Below are positions 6,851 through 15,304 of a DNA stretch of 15,304 nucleotides, in pieces (the stretch's first letter is position 1; each line of letters starts with the position of its first letter). The DNA is from Phycisphaerales bacterium (GTDB lineage Bacteria; Planctomycetota; Phycisphaerae; Phycisphaerales; UBA1924): NCBI GenBank assembly GCA_016764015.1, contig JAESSR010000135.1, positions 1 to 15,304 of the forward strand. The letters run 5' to 3'. Under the pieces are notes generated by a model. That model saw nothing but the letters and a program-made list of their open reading frames with translations. It searched no databases and was not told the DNA's origin. A program made the position numbers and the translations under genes.

Positions 6851-7660
6851 TCAGGATTTTTTGGGTGCGGGCGGGGCGGAGACTCCTGCGAGCAGGCCGC
6901 CGTCGATGTTGATCTCGGTGCCTGTGGTGTATCCGGATTCATCGCTGGCGAGATAAATCGCGATGGCGGCGACCTCTTCGACGGTGCCGAAGCGGTTCAT
7001 AGGCGTGCCCGCAGCGAACTTGGCGATGTTGGCCTGGCGGTCTTCGCCGGTGCCGATCGAGGCATCCCACATGGGGGTGAGGATGGCTGCGGGCTGGATG
7101 GAGTTGCACCGGATGGTGAGCCCTTCCTCAGCGCAGTAGAGCGCGACGGTCTTGGTGTGGTTCTTGATGGCGGCTTTGCTCGATGCGTAGGCTGCGGCGC
7201 GGGGAATCCCTACCACGCCTGAGCGCGAGGACATGTTGATAATCGAGCCGGTGCCTGCGGGTCGCATAGCCTTGATGGCATGCTTGCATCCGAGGAATGT
7301 CCCGTCGAGATTGATGTGATGGACCATTCGCCAAGCATCAAGCGAAGCATGCTCGGGGTCTTGGGGGCCCGCGTCGAGATCGAACCCGGTGATGCCTGCG
7401 TTGTTGACGAGGATATCGAGTTTTCCATGCTCTTTGAGAATGCGGGCGATGACTTCGATCCATTTCTGCTCATCGGTGACATCGAGATGGATGTACGAGG
7501 CACGCTCGCCGAGTTGGCTTGCTTCTTGTATGCCCAGCTCATCGTTGATATCGGTGAGGATCACGATCGCGCCCTCGTTGATGAAGGCTTGGGCGATCCC
7601 GAGCCCGATGCCTTGGGCGGCTCCGGTGATGAGGGCGACTTTGTTTTCTAGGCGAGGCAT
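6851..7660 (-). CDS. Short-chain dehydrogenase/reductase (classical SDR)
   Basis: A 269-residue NAD(P)-dependent oxidoreductase with a complete Rossmann fold: cofactor loop TGAAQGIG (12-19), NNAG (86-89), and the catalytic tetrad Asn117, Ser145, Tyr158 and Lys162 (YASSK). An Asp (about 37) ends the second beta strand, which favours NAD over NADP. The C-terminal GTEINIDGG is typical of the 3-oxoacyl-ACP reductase / hydroxysteroid dehydrogenase-like group, but the substrate cannot be deduced. The start is the ATG at 7660, with AAGGA 9 nt upstream; the frame runs open to 8029 but would overlap recQ and is low-complexity there. The gene is divergent from recQ, 81 nt apart, and upstream of catalase on the same strand. 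Confidence 0.93.
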   Translation of the reverse strand: MPRLENKVALITGAAQGIGLGIAQAFINEGAIVILTDINDELGIQEASQLGERASYIHLDVTDEQKWIEVIARILKEHGKLDILVNNAGITGFDLDAGPQDPEHASLDAWRMVHHINLDGTFLGCKHAIKAMRPAGTGSIINMSSRSGVVGIPRAAAYASSKAAIKNHTKTVALYCAEEGLTIRCNSIQPAAILTPMWDASIGTGEDRQANIAKFAAGTPMNRFGTVEEVAAIAIYLASDESGYTTGTEINIDGGLLAGVSAPPAPKKS

Positions 7661-7705
7661 ATATCTTAATCCTTCGTTGTTTTGGGCATTTATCCGAGTG
7701 ATCCG

Positions 7706-7720
7706 CGTGACTGAATCACG
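7706..7720. promoter_or_regulatory. Inverted repeat overlapping the recQ -35
   Basis: CGTGA-CTGAA-TCACG is a perfect 5-bp inverted repeat with a 5-bp spacer. It covers the proposed recQ -35 and lies in the only control region shared with the divergent dehydrogenase gene. It could be an operator for either gene. The neighbouring GAGTGATCCGCGTGA also resembles a decayed dispersed repeat, so chance is possible. Confidence 0.35.
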
Positions 7721-7735
7721 GTAGATCTGTATACT
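7707..7735 (+). promoter_or_regulatory. recQ promoter, predicted leaderless
   Basis: GTGACT (7707-7712), 17-nt spacer, TATACT (7730-7735). The -10 ends 6 nt before the ATG at 7742, so the expected transcription start coincides with the start codon. No Shine-Dalgarno exists in the 6-nt gap or just above it. Confidence 0.6.
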
Positions 7736-7741
7736 CGGTGC

Positions 7742-9661
7742 ATGCCGATTGATTCCCAAACATCCGCCTCTGTGTCGATCAATGAGACTGTACAACGGGT
7801 CTGGGGATATGACAAGTTGAGGCCGATGCAAGAACGGGCAATTCTCGCCGGGATCGAGGGGCGCGATTGCCTCACCGTCCTGCCCACCGGGGGCGGCAAG
7901 AGCATGTGCTATCAGGTGCCGCCGTTGATTACGGGCAAGGCGACAGTTGTGGTGTCGCCTTTGATCGCGTTGATGCGCGATCAGGTGCGTGGGTTGGAAC
8001 TCCTCGGATACAAAGCCGCGGCGATGCACTCGGGGATTGATTATGAAGAATCGACCGACATCGCCAAGCAGTTGTTGACGGGTGATCTTGACCTGATCTT
8101 GGCTGCGCCCGAGCGGGTATTGACGGGGTCATTCAAAACGCTCATCGGGCTCTTGTGCGATCATGATCGGCTCGGGTGCATCGCGATTGATGAGGCCCAT
8201 TGCATCAGTCAATGGGGGCATGATTTCCGTCCTGAGTATCGCAGGATCGCCGAGATTCGCAAGGTCGCGCCCAAGGTGTCGATCCAGGCATTCACCGCGA
8301 CGGCCACGCCGAAGGTGCGCGAGGATATTGTGCGTCAGCTTGGGTTGCGCGACCCGGAGATCATGGTCGGGGTGTTTGATCGTCCGAATCTGGTGTATCG
8401 GATTCAATCACGCGAGAAGGCGAGCGAGCAGATCGCAGCAGCGGTTGCGCGCCATAGTGCTGCGGGCGAGACGCACGGGGCGATTGTGTATTGTCTCTCT
8501 CGAAAAGATACAGAGAAGATCGCTGAGGAACTCCGGGAGCTGGGCTTGGATGCCGATGCGTACCACGCGGGTTTGGATGTATCAACTCGGCACAACATCG
8601 AGCAGGCGTTTAGCAATGAAACACTCGATATCGTCGTCGCCACAGTCGCCTTTGGGATGGGGATTGATCGCTCGAATGTTCGGTTGGTCGTCCATGCGTC
8701 GATGCCCAAGTCGATCGAGGCCTACCAACAAGAAACCGGACGCGCCGGTCGTGATGGGCTTGATGCGGAATGTCTTTTGCTCTATTCGCCAAGCGATGGC
8801 GGGCGGTGGGAACGGCTGATCGAAATGAGCGCCGAGCAGAACGGGAGTGATCCCAAGGCACAGCTCGAACTTGTGCGCGGGATGCGCCGATTCGTGGCGT
8901 CGTTCGGATGTCGTCACAAGCACCTGAGCGAACACTTCGGGCAGGAATACACGGCTCCAGAGAATCGCGAGGATTGCGGCGCGTGTGATGTGTGTCTTGG
9001 TGAGACGGCCCAAGAAGAAGATGCGCATCGGATCGGACAGGTGATTATGTCAACCGTGGCACGAACGGGCGAGCGGTTCGGGGCAGCATATATCTGTGAT
9101 GTGGTGCGCGGCGGCAACGGACAAAAGATCAAAAATTATGGGCACGACACGCTCCGGGTGCATGGGATGCTCGAAAACCGGCGCAAGACCGAGGTGATGT
9201 CATTTATTGATCAGCTTGTTGCCGCCCAGGCGCTGGTGCGGGTGGTTGAGGATCGGTACGAGATCTTGGCCTTCGGCGAGTGCGGCGTATCAGTGATGAA
9301 GGGGCTCGAAACGATTGAACTCGCCAAGCCGATCGGGACGGGCTCCGAAAAGAGCGAACGTAACCGTCGGACGCGGGCATCACGAGTCATCGAAAGGCGT
9401 CCGATGAATACGGGCGAGAAGGAACTCTTTGAATCATTGCGTGCATTGCGGATGTCGATTGCTAAGGAGCGCAATGTGCCGCCGTATGTTGTGTTCAATG
9501 ATTCGACGCTGCGGGAGATGACGCTCGACAAGCCGAGCGATCGGCACGCGTTGCTTTCGATCCGAGGCGTTGGGCAGAAAAAACTCGATGACTTCGGGAG
9601 CGATTTTTTGCAAGCGATCGAGCATCATTTGATTCAGGAAAGTGCATCGGCTGATGAGTGA
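7742..9661 (+). CDS. recQ: ATP-dependent DNA helicase RecQ
   Basis: A 639-residue 3'-5' SF2 DNA helicase for recombination and replication-fork repair. Domains in order: Q-motif/motif 0 (about 20-34), Walker A TGGGKS (49-54), DEAH box (150-153) within the RecQ-specific loop [20 protein letters not shown] (motif III, about 184-189), and motif [13 protein letters not shown] (329-339). Next come the zinc site Cys390, Cys412, Cys415, Cys418; an RQC winged helix (about 425-530) with [14 protein letters not shown]; a basic linker (about 535-555); and an HRDC domain (about 557-635). All key residues are present, so the enzyme should be active. The start is the ATG at 7742, placed 6 nt after the -10. 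The 3' end overlaps the acetyltransferase gene by 8 nt. Confidence 0.97.
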   Translation: MPIDSQTSASVSINETVQRVWGYDKLRPMQERAILAGIEGRDCLTVLPTGGGKSMCYQVPPLITGKATVVVSPLIALMRDQVRGLELLGYKAAAMHSGIDYEESTDIAKQLLTGDLDLILAAPERVLTGSFKTLIGLLCDHDRLGCIAIDEAHCISQWGHDFRPEYRRIAEIRKVAPKVSIQAFTATATPKVREDIVRQLGLRDPEIMVGVFDRPNLVYRIQSREKASEQIAAAVARHSAAGETHGAIVYCLSRKDTEKIAEELRELGLDADAYHAGLDVSTRHNIEQAFSNETLDIVVATVAFGMGIDRSNVRLVVHASMPKSIEAYQQETGRAGRDGLDAECLLLYSPSDGGRWERLIEMSAEQNGSDPKAQLELVRGMRRFVASFGCRHKHLSEHFGQEYTAPENREDCGACDVCLGETAQEEDAHRIGQVIMSTVARTGERFGAAYICDVVRGGNGQKIKNYGHDTLRVHGMLENRRKTEVMSFIDQLVAAQALVRVVEDRYEILAFGECGVSVMKGLETIELAKPIGTGSEKSERNRRTRASRVIERRPMNTGEKELFESLRALRMSIAKERNVPPYVVFNDSTLREMTLDKPSDRHALLSIRGVGQKKLDDFGSDFLQAIEHHLIQESASADE

Positions 9662-10100
9662 AGCGATCGAGATCAAAGAGATATCAGTAGAACAAGCCCG
9701 CCCGATCCGCCAACAGGTGCTGCGCCCGCATCAGAAAGCGAGCGAGTTGATCTATCCCGGCGATGACGCGCCCGATTCGTTTCATCTCGGTGCAATGCGC
9801 GGCGATGAGGTGTTGGCGATCTTGTCGATGTACTTTGCATCCAAGCCCGACGATCCGAACGATGCCTGGCGGATTCGCGGGATGGCATCATTACCTGATA
9901 TCCGAGGGACTGGATACGGACGAATGCTTGTCGAGGCAGCACGCGAGAAGGCATGGACTACTCAACGGGCACCGATCTGGTGCAATGCTCGCGAGTCAGC
10001 GTTTGGATTTTATGAGAAAATTGGGTTTGTGGTTGAGGGCGGGGTCTTTGAGATTGATGGGATCGGCCCGCACGCGGTGATGGTGCTCAACCCTGCTTAG
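9654..10100 (+). CDS. GNAT-family N-acetyltransferase
   Basis: A 148-residue acetyl-CoA-dependent acetyltransferase. The acetyl-CoA pyrophosphate loop is RGTGYG (84-89), preceded by the beta4 strand RIRGMASLPDI and followed by helix GRMLVEAAREKA. The C-terminal FYEKIGF (119-125) is the usual motif B. The substrate is unknown: it could be a small molecule or a protein N-terminus. The ATG at 9654 overlaps the recQ stop (ATGAGTGA), which implies translational coupling; a GTG at 9642 is an alternative but lies too close to AGGAA (9636-9640). The 3' end overlaps the convergent terC-like gene by 14 nt. Confidence 0.9.
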   Translation: MSEAIEIKEISVEQARPIRQQVLRPHQKASELIYPGDDAPDSFHLGAMRGDEVLAILSMYFASKPDDPNDAWRIRGMASLPDIRGTGYGRMLVEAAREKAWTTQRAPIWCNARESAFGFYEKIGFVVEGGVFEIDGIGPHAVMVLNPA

Positions 10101-10947
10101 CCGCCTGCTTCTTTGCTTGTTTTTTCATCTTGCGGAGCCCGGCCTTCATGTTGATCACTTCGACAAGAATCGCAAAGACCATCGCGAAGTAGACATACCC
10201 GCGCGGGAAGTGCTCGCCGATGCCTTCGGCTACCAACAACATACCGATCAACACCAAGAATGAAAGTGCCAAGGTTTTCATCGTAGGATGAGCGTTGACA
10301 AAGTCGGCGATCGCACCCGCGAAGATGAGCATAACCGCTATTGAAATCACGACAGCGGTAGACATGATCCAGTAGTTGTTGGTCATGCCGACGGCTGTGA
10401 TCACCGAATCGAGCGAGAAGACCATGTCGAGCAGTAAGACTTGAGTCAGCACTGAAGCCACCGAGACTGCGGCCTTCTTCATCTTGATGCCGCGTTTGAT
10501 TTCTGGATTAGGAACTTCGGCGACGCCATGCTCGACATGATCGATGAGGTGATGGATCTCAAGGGTGGCTTTTGCGATCAAGAAGAGCCCGCCGCCGATG
10601 AGCAGGAGAGATTTGTAGGTGATCTCCCGCCCCATCACCGTGAAGAGAGTCTCGGTGAGTTGAATAATCAGGAACGCGAGGGCGAGCAAGATCAGCCGCA
10701 TCACCATTGCGAGGAGCAAGCCGATGTTGCGAACCCTGGCTTGTTTTTCTTTGGGGAGTTTGTTGCTGAGGATCGCGATGAAGACAACATTGTCGATGCC
10801 GAGAACGATTTCGAGGATTGTCAGCGTGAGCAACGCGATCATGCCCGCAGCTGAGAAAAAAAGCACTTGTTCAGCCGGCGCGGCCACGACTACAGTCGTG
10901 GTGACATCAGACATCGCAAGCGTGATTGTTGAGAGCGTTGGGATCAT
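10087..10947 (-). CDS. TerC/Alx-family integral membrane protein
   Basis: A 286-residue polytopic inner-membrane protein. TerC signatures: LEIVLGIDNVVFIAIL (45-60) and LLLDMVFSLDSVITAVGM (171-188), with the conserved acidic residues Asp52, Asp174 and Asp180 inside membrane segments. A basic C-terminal tail (MKAGLRKMKKQAKKQ) should be cytoplasmic. Characterised family members are linked to tellurite resistance and, more recently, to manganese export (Alx, MntE-like role), so metal-ion export is a reasonable guess. The gene starts 6 nt after the nuoN stop, so it is probably co-transcribed and coupled. No good Shine-Dalgarno is seen for either the ATG at 10947 or the one at 10914, and the family's usual N-terminus begins near residue 25. 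Confidence 0.92.
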   Translation of the reverse strand: MIPTLSTITLAMSDVTTTVVVAAPAEQVLFFSAAGMIALLTLTILEIVLGIDNVVFIAILSNKLPKEKQARVRNIGLLLAMVMRLILLALAFLIIQLTETLFTVMGREITYKSLLLIGGGLFLIAKATLEIHHLIDHVEHGVAEVPNPEIKRGIKMKKAAVSVASVLTQVLLLDMVFSLDSVITAVGMTNNYWIMSTAVVISIAVMLIFAGAIADFVNAHPTMKTLALSFLVLIGMLLVAEGIGEHFPRGYVYFAMVFAILVEVINMKAGLRKMKKQAKKQAAKQG

Positions 10948-10953
10948 GATTGC

Positions 10954-12573
10954 TCAATCGATCAAGGCGATTTCTTCTTCGGCCTTGGCTGGTGCTTCTT
11001 CTGCATGATGGTCATCATGCTCAACTTCGCCGGCGACGGCTGGGACATACTTCGATGCGTTATAAGCACCGTTGATCATTGGTTGGGCAAACACGAGCAA
11101 GAACAGGACGAAGAACGCGGAGACCACGCCCGCGATTTTGCGGGTTGCAAACGGGCTTGCGTAAACAGGTGAACTGACCTTGCCTTTGTCATCGATGTAT
11201 GCCGCTGCGACCAAGCGGAGGTAGTAGCACGCGGCGATGGCGGAGTTAATCCCGAGGATCACAATCAATGCGTATTGACCGGCTGCTATACCAGAAGTGA
11301 ACAGGCCAACCTTGCCGAGGAACCCGAGCAATGGCGGGAAGCCAAGCATCGAGAGCGCACAGATGACAAGTGTCCAGCCGAGGACTGGATGCGACTTGCA
11401 CAAGCCTCGAATGTCGTCCATATCGTCGGCTTCGTCGCCGTTGCGATGTTCGAGCGATGCGAGGACTGCGAAGACACCGACGGTCATGATGCCGTAGGTC
11501 AATAGGTAGAACAACACCGCAGCCAAACCATTTTGATAGAACGGGCCGCCGATGATGCCAGGACCAGCGATCAACCCGACGAGCATGTAGCCTGAATGTG
11601 CGATTGATGAATAGGCCAAAATTCGCTTGACCGAGGTTTGCAAGAGCGCGAGGATATTGCCGACGGTCATGGTCAGGGCGGCCATGATCCAGAGGGTTGC
11701 CTCAATCGCGACTGGCAGGTGACCGCCGCCACCGCTTGCACCATTGGTTCCGTCATTCCAGCCGACGGTGCCGAGGATGAAGATCAATGCTAAGAACCCT
11801 GCGGTCTTAGGCACAAACGCAAGCATCGCCGCAACGGGTGACGCAGCACCTTGGTAGACATCGGGGGTATAAAAGTGCATCGGAACAGCCGCGATCTTAA
11901 ACGCGATGCCGATGATGGCGATGAGCAACCCGATCATGCCGAGCGACGAGATGCCGTCCGTTGCGAACACGGTTGCAATTTCAGAAAGGTTCGTCGAGCC
12001 GGTCGCGCCGTAGATCAGGGCGAATCCGTAGAGGAAGATCGCTGCCCCAAGCGCGCCGAGGAAGAAATACTTGACGGCTGCTTCGAGCGATTTCTTACGC
12101 TCGGTCGAGATCGCGACCATGATGTAGGTCGGCAATGAGGTGAGTTCCAACGCGAGGAAGAGCCAGATGAGATCGTCCGCGGATGCGGTGAGCATCAACC
12201 CGGTGAGCGAGAACATGAAGAAGGCGTAGAACTCGCCACGGTTTGAGCGGATCGATGAGAACGGTTTGCCGTTGTCAACTTCGGCTTCGAGCTCACGATC
12301 GACGGTGCCGCTGAGCAAGAGCAAAATCAGCATGCCGACAGCGGCGATGAGCATCTTGGCGTAAGGCACGATCGCGGGGAACATGGCACCATGTCCAGAA
12401 CCGGTGCCGGGGGACATCATTGCTGCGCCGAAGGCGGCGAAGAGTGCAACCGCACAAATCCAAGGCGTGAACGCACGGATGGCGCGCGATGGCCATTGCC
12501 CGGTAATCATGACGAGGCAGGTGGCGATGAAGAGGAAAATTTCGGGCCAAAGGATGGCGAGCTTCTCAGTCAT
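10954..12573 (-). CDS. nuoN: NADH:quinone oxidoreductase subunit N
   Basis: A 539-residue antiporter-like membrane subunit of respiratory complex I. Proton-channel residues: Glu143 in ALELTSLPTYI (TM5), Lys226 before AAVPMHFYTPDVY (TM7), Lys256 in FVPKTAGF (TM8) and Lys421 in GFLGKVGLF (TM12). The start is the ATG at 12573, with AAGGAG 6 nt upstream and an 8-nt overlap with nuoM; the frame extends to 12627 but that reading is out of context. Oddities: a Gly-rich loop (about 274-285) between TM8 and TM9, and an acidic, Ala-rich tail (about 516-539) with DDHH, longer than in the model enzymes as I recall them. Confidence 0.97.
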   Translation of the reverse strand: MTEKLAILWPEIFLFIATCLVMITGQWPSRAIRAFTPWICAVALFAAFGAAMMSPGTGSGHGAMFPAIVPYAKMLIAAVGMLILLLLSGTVDRELEAEVDNGKPFSSIRSNRGEFYAFFMFSLTGLMLTASADDLIWLFLALELTSLPTYIMVAISTERKKSLEAAVKYFFLGALGAAIFLYGFALIYGATGSTNLSEIATVFATDGISSLGMIGLLIAIIGIAFKIAAVPMHFYTPDVYQGAASPVAAMLAFVPKTAGFLALIFILGTVGWNDGTNGASGGGGHLPVAIEATLWIMAALTMTVGNILALLQTSVKRILAYSSIAHSGYMLVGLIAGPGIIGGPFYQNGLAAVLFYLLTYGIMTVGVFAVLASLEHRNGDEADDMDDIRGLCKSHPVLGWTLVICALSMLGFPPLLGFLGKVGLFTSGIAAGQYALIVILGINSAIAACYYLRLVAAAYIDDKGKVSSPVYASPFATRKIAGVVSAFFVLFLLVFAQPMINGAYNASKYVPAVAGEVEHDDHHAEEAPAKAEEEIALID

Positions 12574-14230
12574 GCGATGCTCCTTCATTGCCGTGGTCGG
12601 TCGAGTGGGAATCGTCAACGGAATCAATCATGTGCTCAATGCGAGGCTCGGCGGATTCTAACCCGTTGGCCTGTTCGACAATCCGTACCGTCGCGTTGAC
12701 CTGATCGCTCACCGTATCGAACAACACCGTTGGCTGGAGCCCGAAGTAGATACACCCGAGCGCCAAAGGCACGAGGGTTGCAATCTCGCGGGCGTTGAGA
12801 TCGGTCGGGAGGGTTTCGTGTGGGTGATGATCTTCGGGCTCTTTGAGCGGGCCGAAGCAGATCTTGCCGACCATGTACAACAGATACATCGCGGCGATGA
12901 CCATGCCGGTGCCGGCGAAGACCGCGAACCAAGGGCCGAGCGATGAACCCCATGCGCCGGGTTCGCCTGCGAGGGTCCATGCAGCGTTAGATTGGAATGC
13001 GGAAATGAGACACAGCACTTCGGACGGGAACCCGTTCAAACCGGGCAGGCCGACGGATGCCATCGCGAAGAAGACCATGAAGGTCGCCCAGATCGGCATC
13101 TTGGCCGCCAAGCCGCCGATGGCGTTCATGTCGCGGGTGTGATAGCGTTCGTACATGAACCCGATCATGAGGAACAACCCACCGGTCGAGAGCCCGTGAC
13201 TGAGCATGTACAGGATCGAGCCGCTAAAGCCTGTCACATTCAACGCGGCGAGCCCGAGGACTGCAAAGCCCAAGTGAGACACCGATGAATACGCGACGAG
13301 TTTCTTGATGTCGGTTTGCACCCAGCAGATCAGCCCGGCATAGATGATCCCGATGATCGAGAGCACGGCGATGTGGGGCGCGTACTCGAAGAAGGCTTCG
13401 GGTGCCAATGGGATGGCGAAGCGGTAGATGCCGTAGGTTCCGAGTTTGAGCAGCACGGCAGCCAAGATCACCGAACCAGCGGTCGGGGCTTCGGTATGCG
13501 CCAAAGGCAGCCAGGTATGGAACGGGAACAGAGGCACCTTGACAGCAAACCCGGCGAGCAATCCGAGCAACACCCAGCTCTGTTCACCAATCGACATGTG
13601 CCATGCGTACTTGGTCAGCGTTGGGATATCGAGCGTCCACGATCCGAACTGATCGGGCTGGGCGACGAACCAAACGACATAGACCATCGCGGCGAGCGTG
13701 AGCATCGAACCAGTGAAGGTATAGAGGAAGAACTTGATCGAGGCTGCAACACGATTCGTCGAGCCGAACTTGCGGATGAGCACAAACATCGGCAGCAGTG
13801 TGAACTCGAAGCAGATGTAGAACAAGAGCAAATCTTGAGCCGCGAACACGCCAACCATCGCTCCCTGCAGCACCATCAACCATGCGTAGTACATGCGTTT
13901 GTCTTTGAGGATTGCCGTCTTAGACGCCAGCACCACGATCGGGCCAAGGAGCACCGAGAGCATAATCAACAACATCGAGACGGAATCCATCCCGATCGAG
14001 AAGTTGAGCCCGAGTGATTCGATCCAAGAAACGGAATACCCGAACTGGGCAACCGCGCCGTTGGAAAAATCAAAGCCGTCGAGCAGTTTGAGCGCGGGGA
14101 AGAACATCGCAACGCTGGTGACAAAGGCAACCGTAAAAGCGTTGTCTTCTTTTTTGGAGAACGCGATGATCAGCGCCGCCAAGAGCGGGCCGCCAATCAG
14201 GATTATCATCATCAGTGGACCTAGATTCAT
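12566..14230 (-). CDS. nuoM: NADH:quinone oxidoreductase subunit M
   Basis: A 554-residue proton-pumping subunit of complex I. Key residues: Glu142 in CFEFTLLPMF (TM5), Lys231 in AVKVPLFPFHTWLP (TM7), Lys262 in LLKLGTYG (TM8), and Glu404 in GLPGLNGFPSEVL (TM12), where NuoM uses a Glu in place of the Lys of NuoL and NuoN. The ATG at 14230 overlaps the nuoL stop as ATGA, with a G-rich AGGGGG ribosome site upstream; the frame is open to 14350, but that part lies inside nuoL. The His- and Asp-rich tail (about 530-554) also encodes the AAGGAG ribosome site of nuoN. Confidence 0.97.
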   Translation of the reverse strand: MNLGPLMMIILIGGPLLAALIIAFSKKEDNAFTVAFVTSVAMFFPALKLLDGFDFSNGAVAQFGYSVSWIESLGLNFSIGMDSVSMLLIMLSVLLGPIVVLASKTAILKDKRMYYAWLMVLQGAMVGVFAAQDLLLFYICFEFTLLPMFVLIRKFGSTNRVAASIKFFLYTFTGSMLTLAAMVYVVWFVAQPDQFGSWTLDIPTLTKYAWHMSIGEQSWVLLGLLAGFAVKVPLFPFHTWLPLAHTEAPTAGSVILAAVLLKLGTYGIYRFAIPLAPEAFFEYAPHIAVLSIIGIIYAGLICWVQTDIKKLVAYSSVSHLGFAVLGLAALNVTGFSGSILYMLSHGLSTGGLFLMIGFMYERYHTRDMNAIGGLAAKMPIWATFMVFFAMASVGLPGLNGFPSEVLCLISAFQSNAAWTLAGEPGAWGSSLGPWFAVFAGTGMVIAAMYLLYMVGKICFGPLKEPEDHHPHETLPTDLNAREIATLVPLALGCIYFGLQPTVLFDTVSDQVNATVRIVEQANGLESAEPRIEHMIDSVDDSHSTDHGNEGASHD

Positions 14231-15304
14231 GCCCCACCCCCTGCCCGTACAACGACGACAATCACCACGAACAACAGAATCACCAAGCCACCCGCCATAC
14301 TCACGGCGTAGCCTTGCAGCACACCCGACTGGCTCGGACGGATAATCCACGCGAACACGCGAGGCAAGAATCCGAACAGATTCACCAACCCATCAAGCAA
14401 TAACTTGTCGATCCAGTGGAACACATGCGCCAAGATCCGCAGCGGGGTCACAAAGACCATCGCGTAGAACTCATCAACATACCATTTGTTCTCGGCCAAG
14501 CGTGGGATCGGTCCCATCCTCGCCGCGACTGCATCCATGCGGCACTTGTCCGCCCGCGTGCGTCCGCCGAGGAACAAGCCCTGCCAGCCGGCGGGCCCGT
14601 GGAAATACGCGGCAATCAACACGCCAAAGATCGCACCCAGACCCGAAACAACGATCATCCCGCCGTGGGGATCCATGCCAAGCACCTTGCCCGGTGCTGC
14701 AAACCCGACCGGCCCAGCGACCGCCTGAGGCTCGTCGCCGCCGTGGGCTGCGGCGAGTGATTCAGAGTACGGCGAGTGATAACTCGCGGTCGAATCTACG
14801 ATCATCGAACCCACCCAACCATGATTTTCCGCCTTGTCGATATACGCCAGCGAGATCGCCAACATCGAAAAAGTCGCCAGCACAATCAGCACCGAGTTGA
14901 CCGCCCAGCCCGGAGCGTGGGGATGGAAGCTCGCTTTGTCATCGCCATGACCATCTTTATCAAAATCTTCGCCCGGCTCGGCATGCTTTTCGCCAAGGAA
15001 CACGCGGAAGAAGACGCGGAAGGTGTAGTAAGCCGTCATGATCGCCGTGATGACCAGAATCCATCCGATCATCTGATACCCGGGGGTCACGAACGCCTCA
15101 GCGAGGATCATATCCTTCGAGTAAAACCCACTGGTGATGTACGGCAAGCCCGCCAGGTTCATACACCCGATGAGCATCGTGACGCCGACGATTCCCCAGC
15201 CCTTCATCCAGGCGACTCCTGAGAGCTTACGAAGATCGAGCTGACCAGCGAAGCCGTGCATGACGGCTCCACACGCAAGGAACAACAACGCCTTGAAGAA
15301 GGCA
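14227..15304 (-). CDS. nuoL: NADH:quinone oxidoreductase subunit L, C-terminal part
   Basis: The gene enters from the right edge; 358 C-terminal residues are visible, beginning AFFKALLFLACGAVMHG, which matches the TM10-11 region of NuoL. The TM12 lysine is in GFYSKDMIL. The later ENKWYVDEFY through LLLDGLVN segment is the start of the long amphipathic lateral helix that clamps NuoM and NuoN, and the final segment VILLFVVIVVVV is its TM16 anchor. A His- and Asp-rich loop (GEDFDKDGHGDDK) and a soluble stretch with AAHGGDEPQ lie between membrane segments. It overlaps nuoM by 4 nt (ATGA), so nuoL, nuoM and nuoN are one translationally coupled operon, with the other nuo genes presumably further right. 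Confidence 0.97.
   Translation of the reverse strand, partial: AFFKALLFLACGAVMHGFAGQLDLRKLSGVAWMKGWGIVGVTMLIGCMNLAGLPYITSGFYSKDMILAEAFVTPGYQMIGWILVITAIMTAYYTFRVFFRVFLGEKHAEPGEDFDKDGHGDDKASFHPHAPGWAVNSVLIVLATFSMLAISLAYIDKAENHGWVGSMIVDSTASYHSPYSESLAAAHGGDEPQAVAGPVGFAAPGKVLGMDPHGGMIVVSGLGAIFGVLIAAYFHGPAGWQGLFLGGRTRADKCRMDAVAARMGPIPRLAENKWYVDEFYAMVFVTPLRILAHVFHWIDKLLLDGLVNLFGFLPRVFAWIIRPSQSGVLQGYAVSMAGGLVILLFVVIVVVVRAGGGA

Noticed and set aside
6763..6942. N-terminal extension of the catalase
   Set aside because: It contains the operator and ribosome site and overlaps the dehydrogenase end; catalase homology starts at the 6762 ATG.
7661..8029. N-terminal extension of the dehydrogenase
   Set aside because: It would overlap recQ and its promoter; the extension is His/Arg-rich, while the ATG at 7660 has AAGGA and a standard SDR N-terminus.
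1..15304. CRISPR arrays, tRNA or rRNA genes, transposases, prophage genes
   Set aside because: None was recognisable; the only tandem array is the heptamer at 2814-2845, which has no spacers.

Overview
The window most likely comes from a bacterium of the Planctomycetota, probably class Phycisphaerae. The main evidence is a secreted protein ending in a two-repeat dockerin-like domain bounded by cysteines, a type common in that class, together with a complex I operon, high GC (about 55-60 % in coding regions) and intergenic DNA rich in hairpin elements. This placement is an inference from content, not from a marker gene. The window is mostly ordinary chromosomal DNA. I see no phage, transposase, CRISPR array, tRNA or rRNA.

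Layout, left to right. (1) Positions 1-1865, plus strand: the C-terminal part of an S9-family (prolyl oligopeptidase-like) peptidase, an AT-rich orphan gene of unknown function, and a 30-codon remnant whose last 16 codons are a diverged copy of the end of the peptidase. (2) 1866-2985, minus strand: the dockerin-type secreted protein with a clear promoter, then an intergenic stretch with a heptamer microsatellite and a 96-bp two-hairpin element resembling a REPIN or small non-autonomous mobile element. (3) 2986-7660, minus strand: a permease of the APC/KUP superfamily fused to a UspA domain; a haem catalase with its own terminator and a perfect PerR/Fur-type 7-1-7 box; and a short-chain dehydrogenase. 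(4) 7742-10100, plus strand: recQ, with a promoter placed to give a leaderless mRNA, then an overlapping GNAT acetyltransferase gene. (5) 10087-15304, minus strand: the end of a complex I operon (nuoL partial, nuoM, nuoN), tightly overlapped, followed 6 nt later by a TerC-family membrane protein gene.

How the genes work together. NuoL, NuoM and NuoN are the three antiporter-like, proton-pumping membrane subunits of NADH:quinone oxidoreductase. The sequence shows the expected glutamates and lysines of the proton channels. TerC is probably co-transcribed with them. The catalase detoxifies peroxide and appears to be under peroxide- or iron-responsive repression. The other genes look like independent housekeeping or accessory units.

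The points most worth a second look are the 96-bp structured element, the peptidase-tail remnant flanking a compositionally foreign orphan gene, the PerR-like box, and two genes (recQ and the permease) whose -10 hexamers lie exactly 6 nt before the ATG with no Shine-Dalgarno. I found no convincing new multi-gene defence or biosynthetic system.
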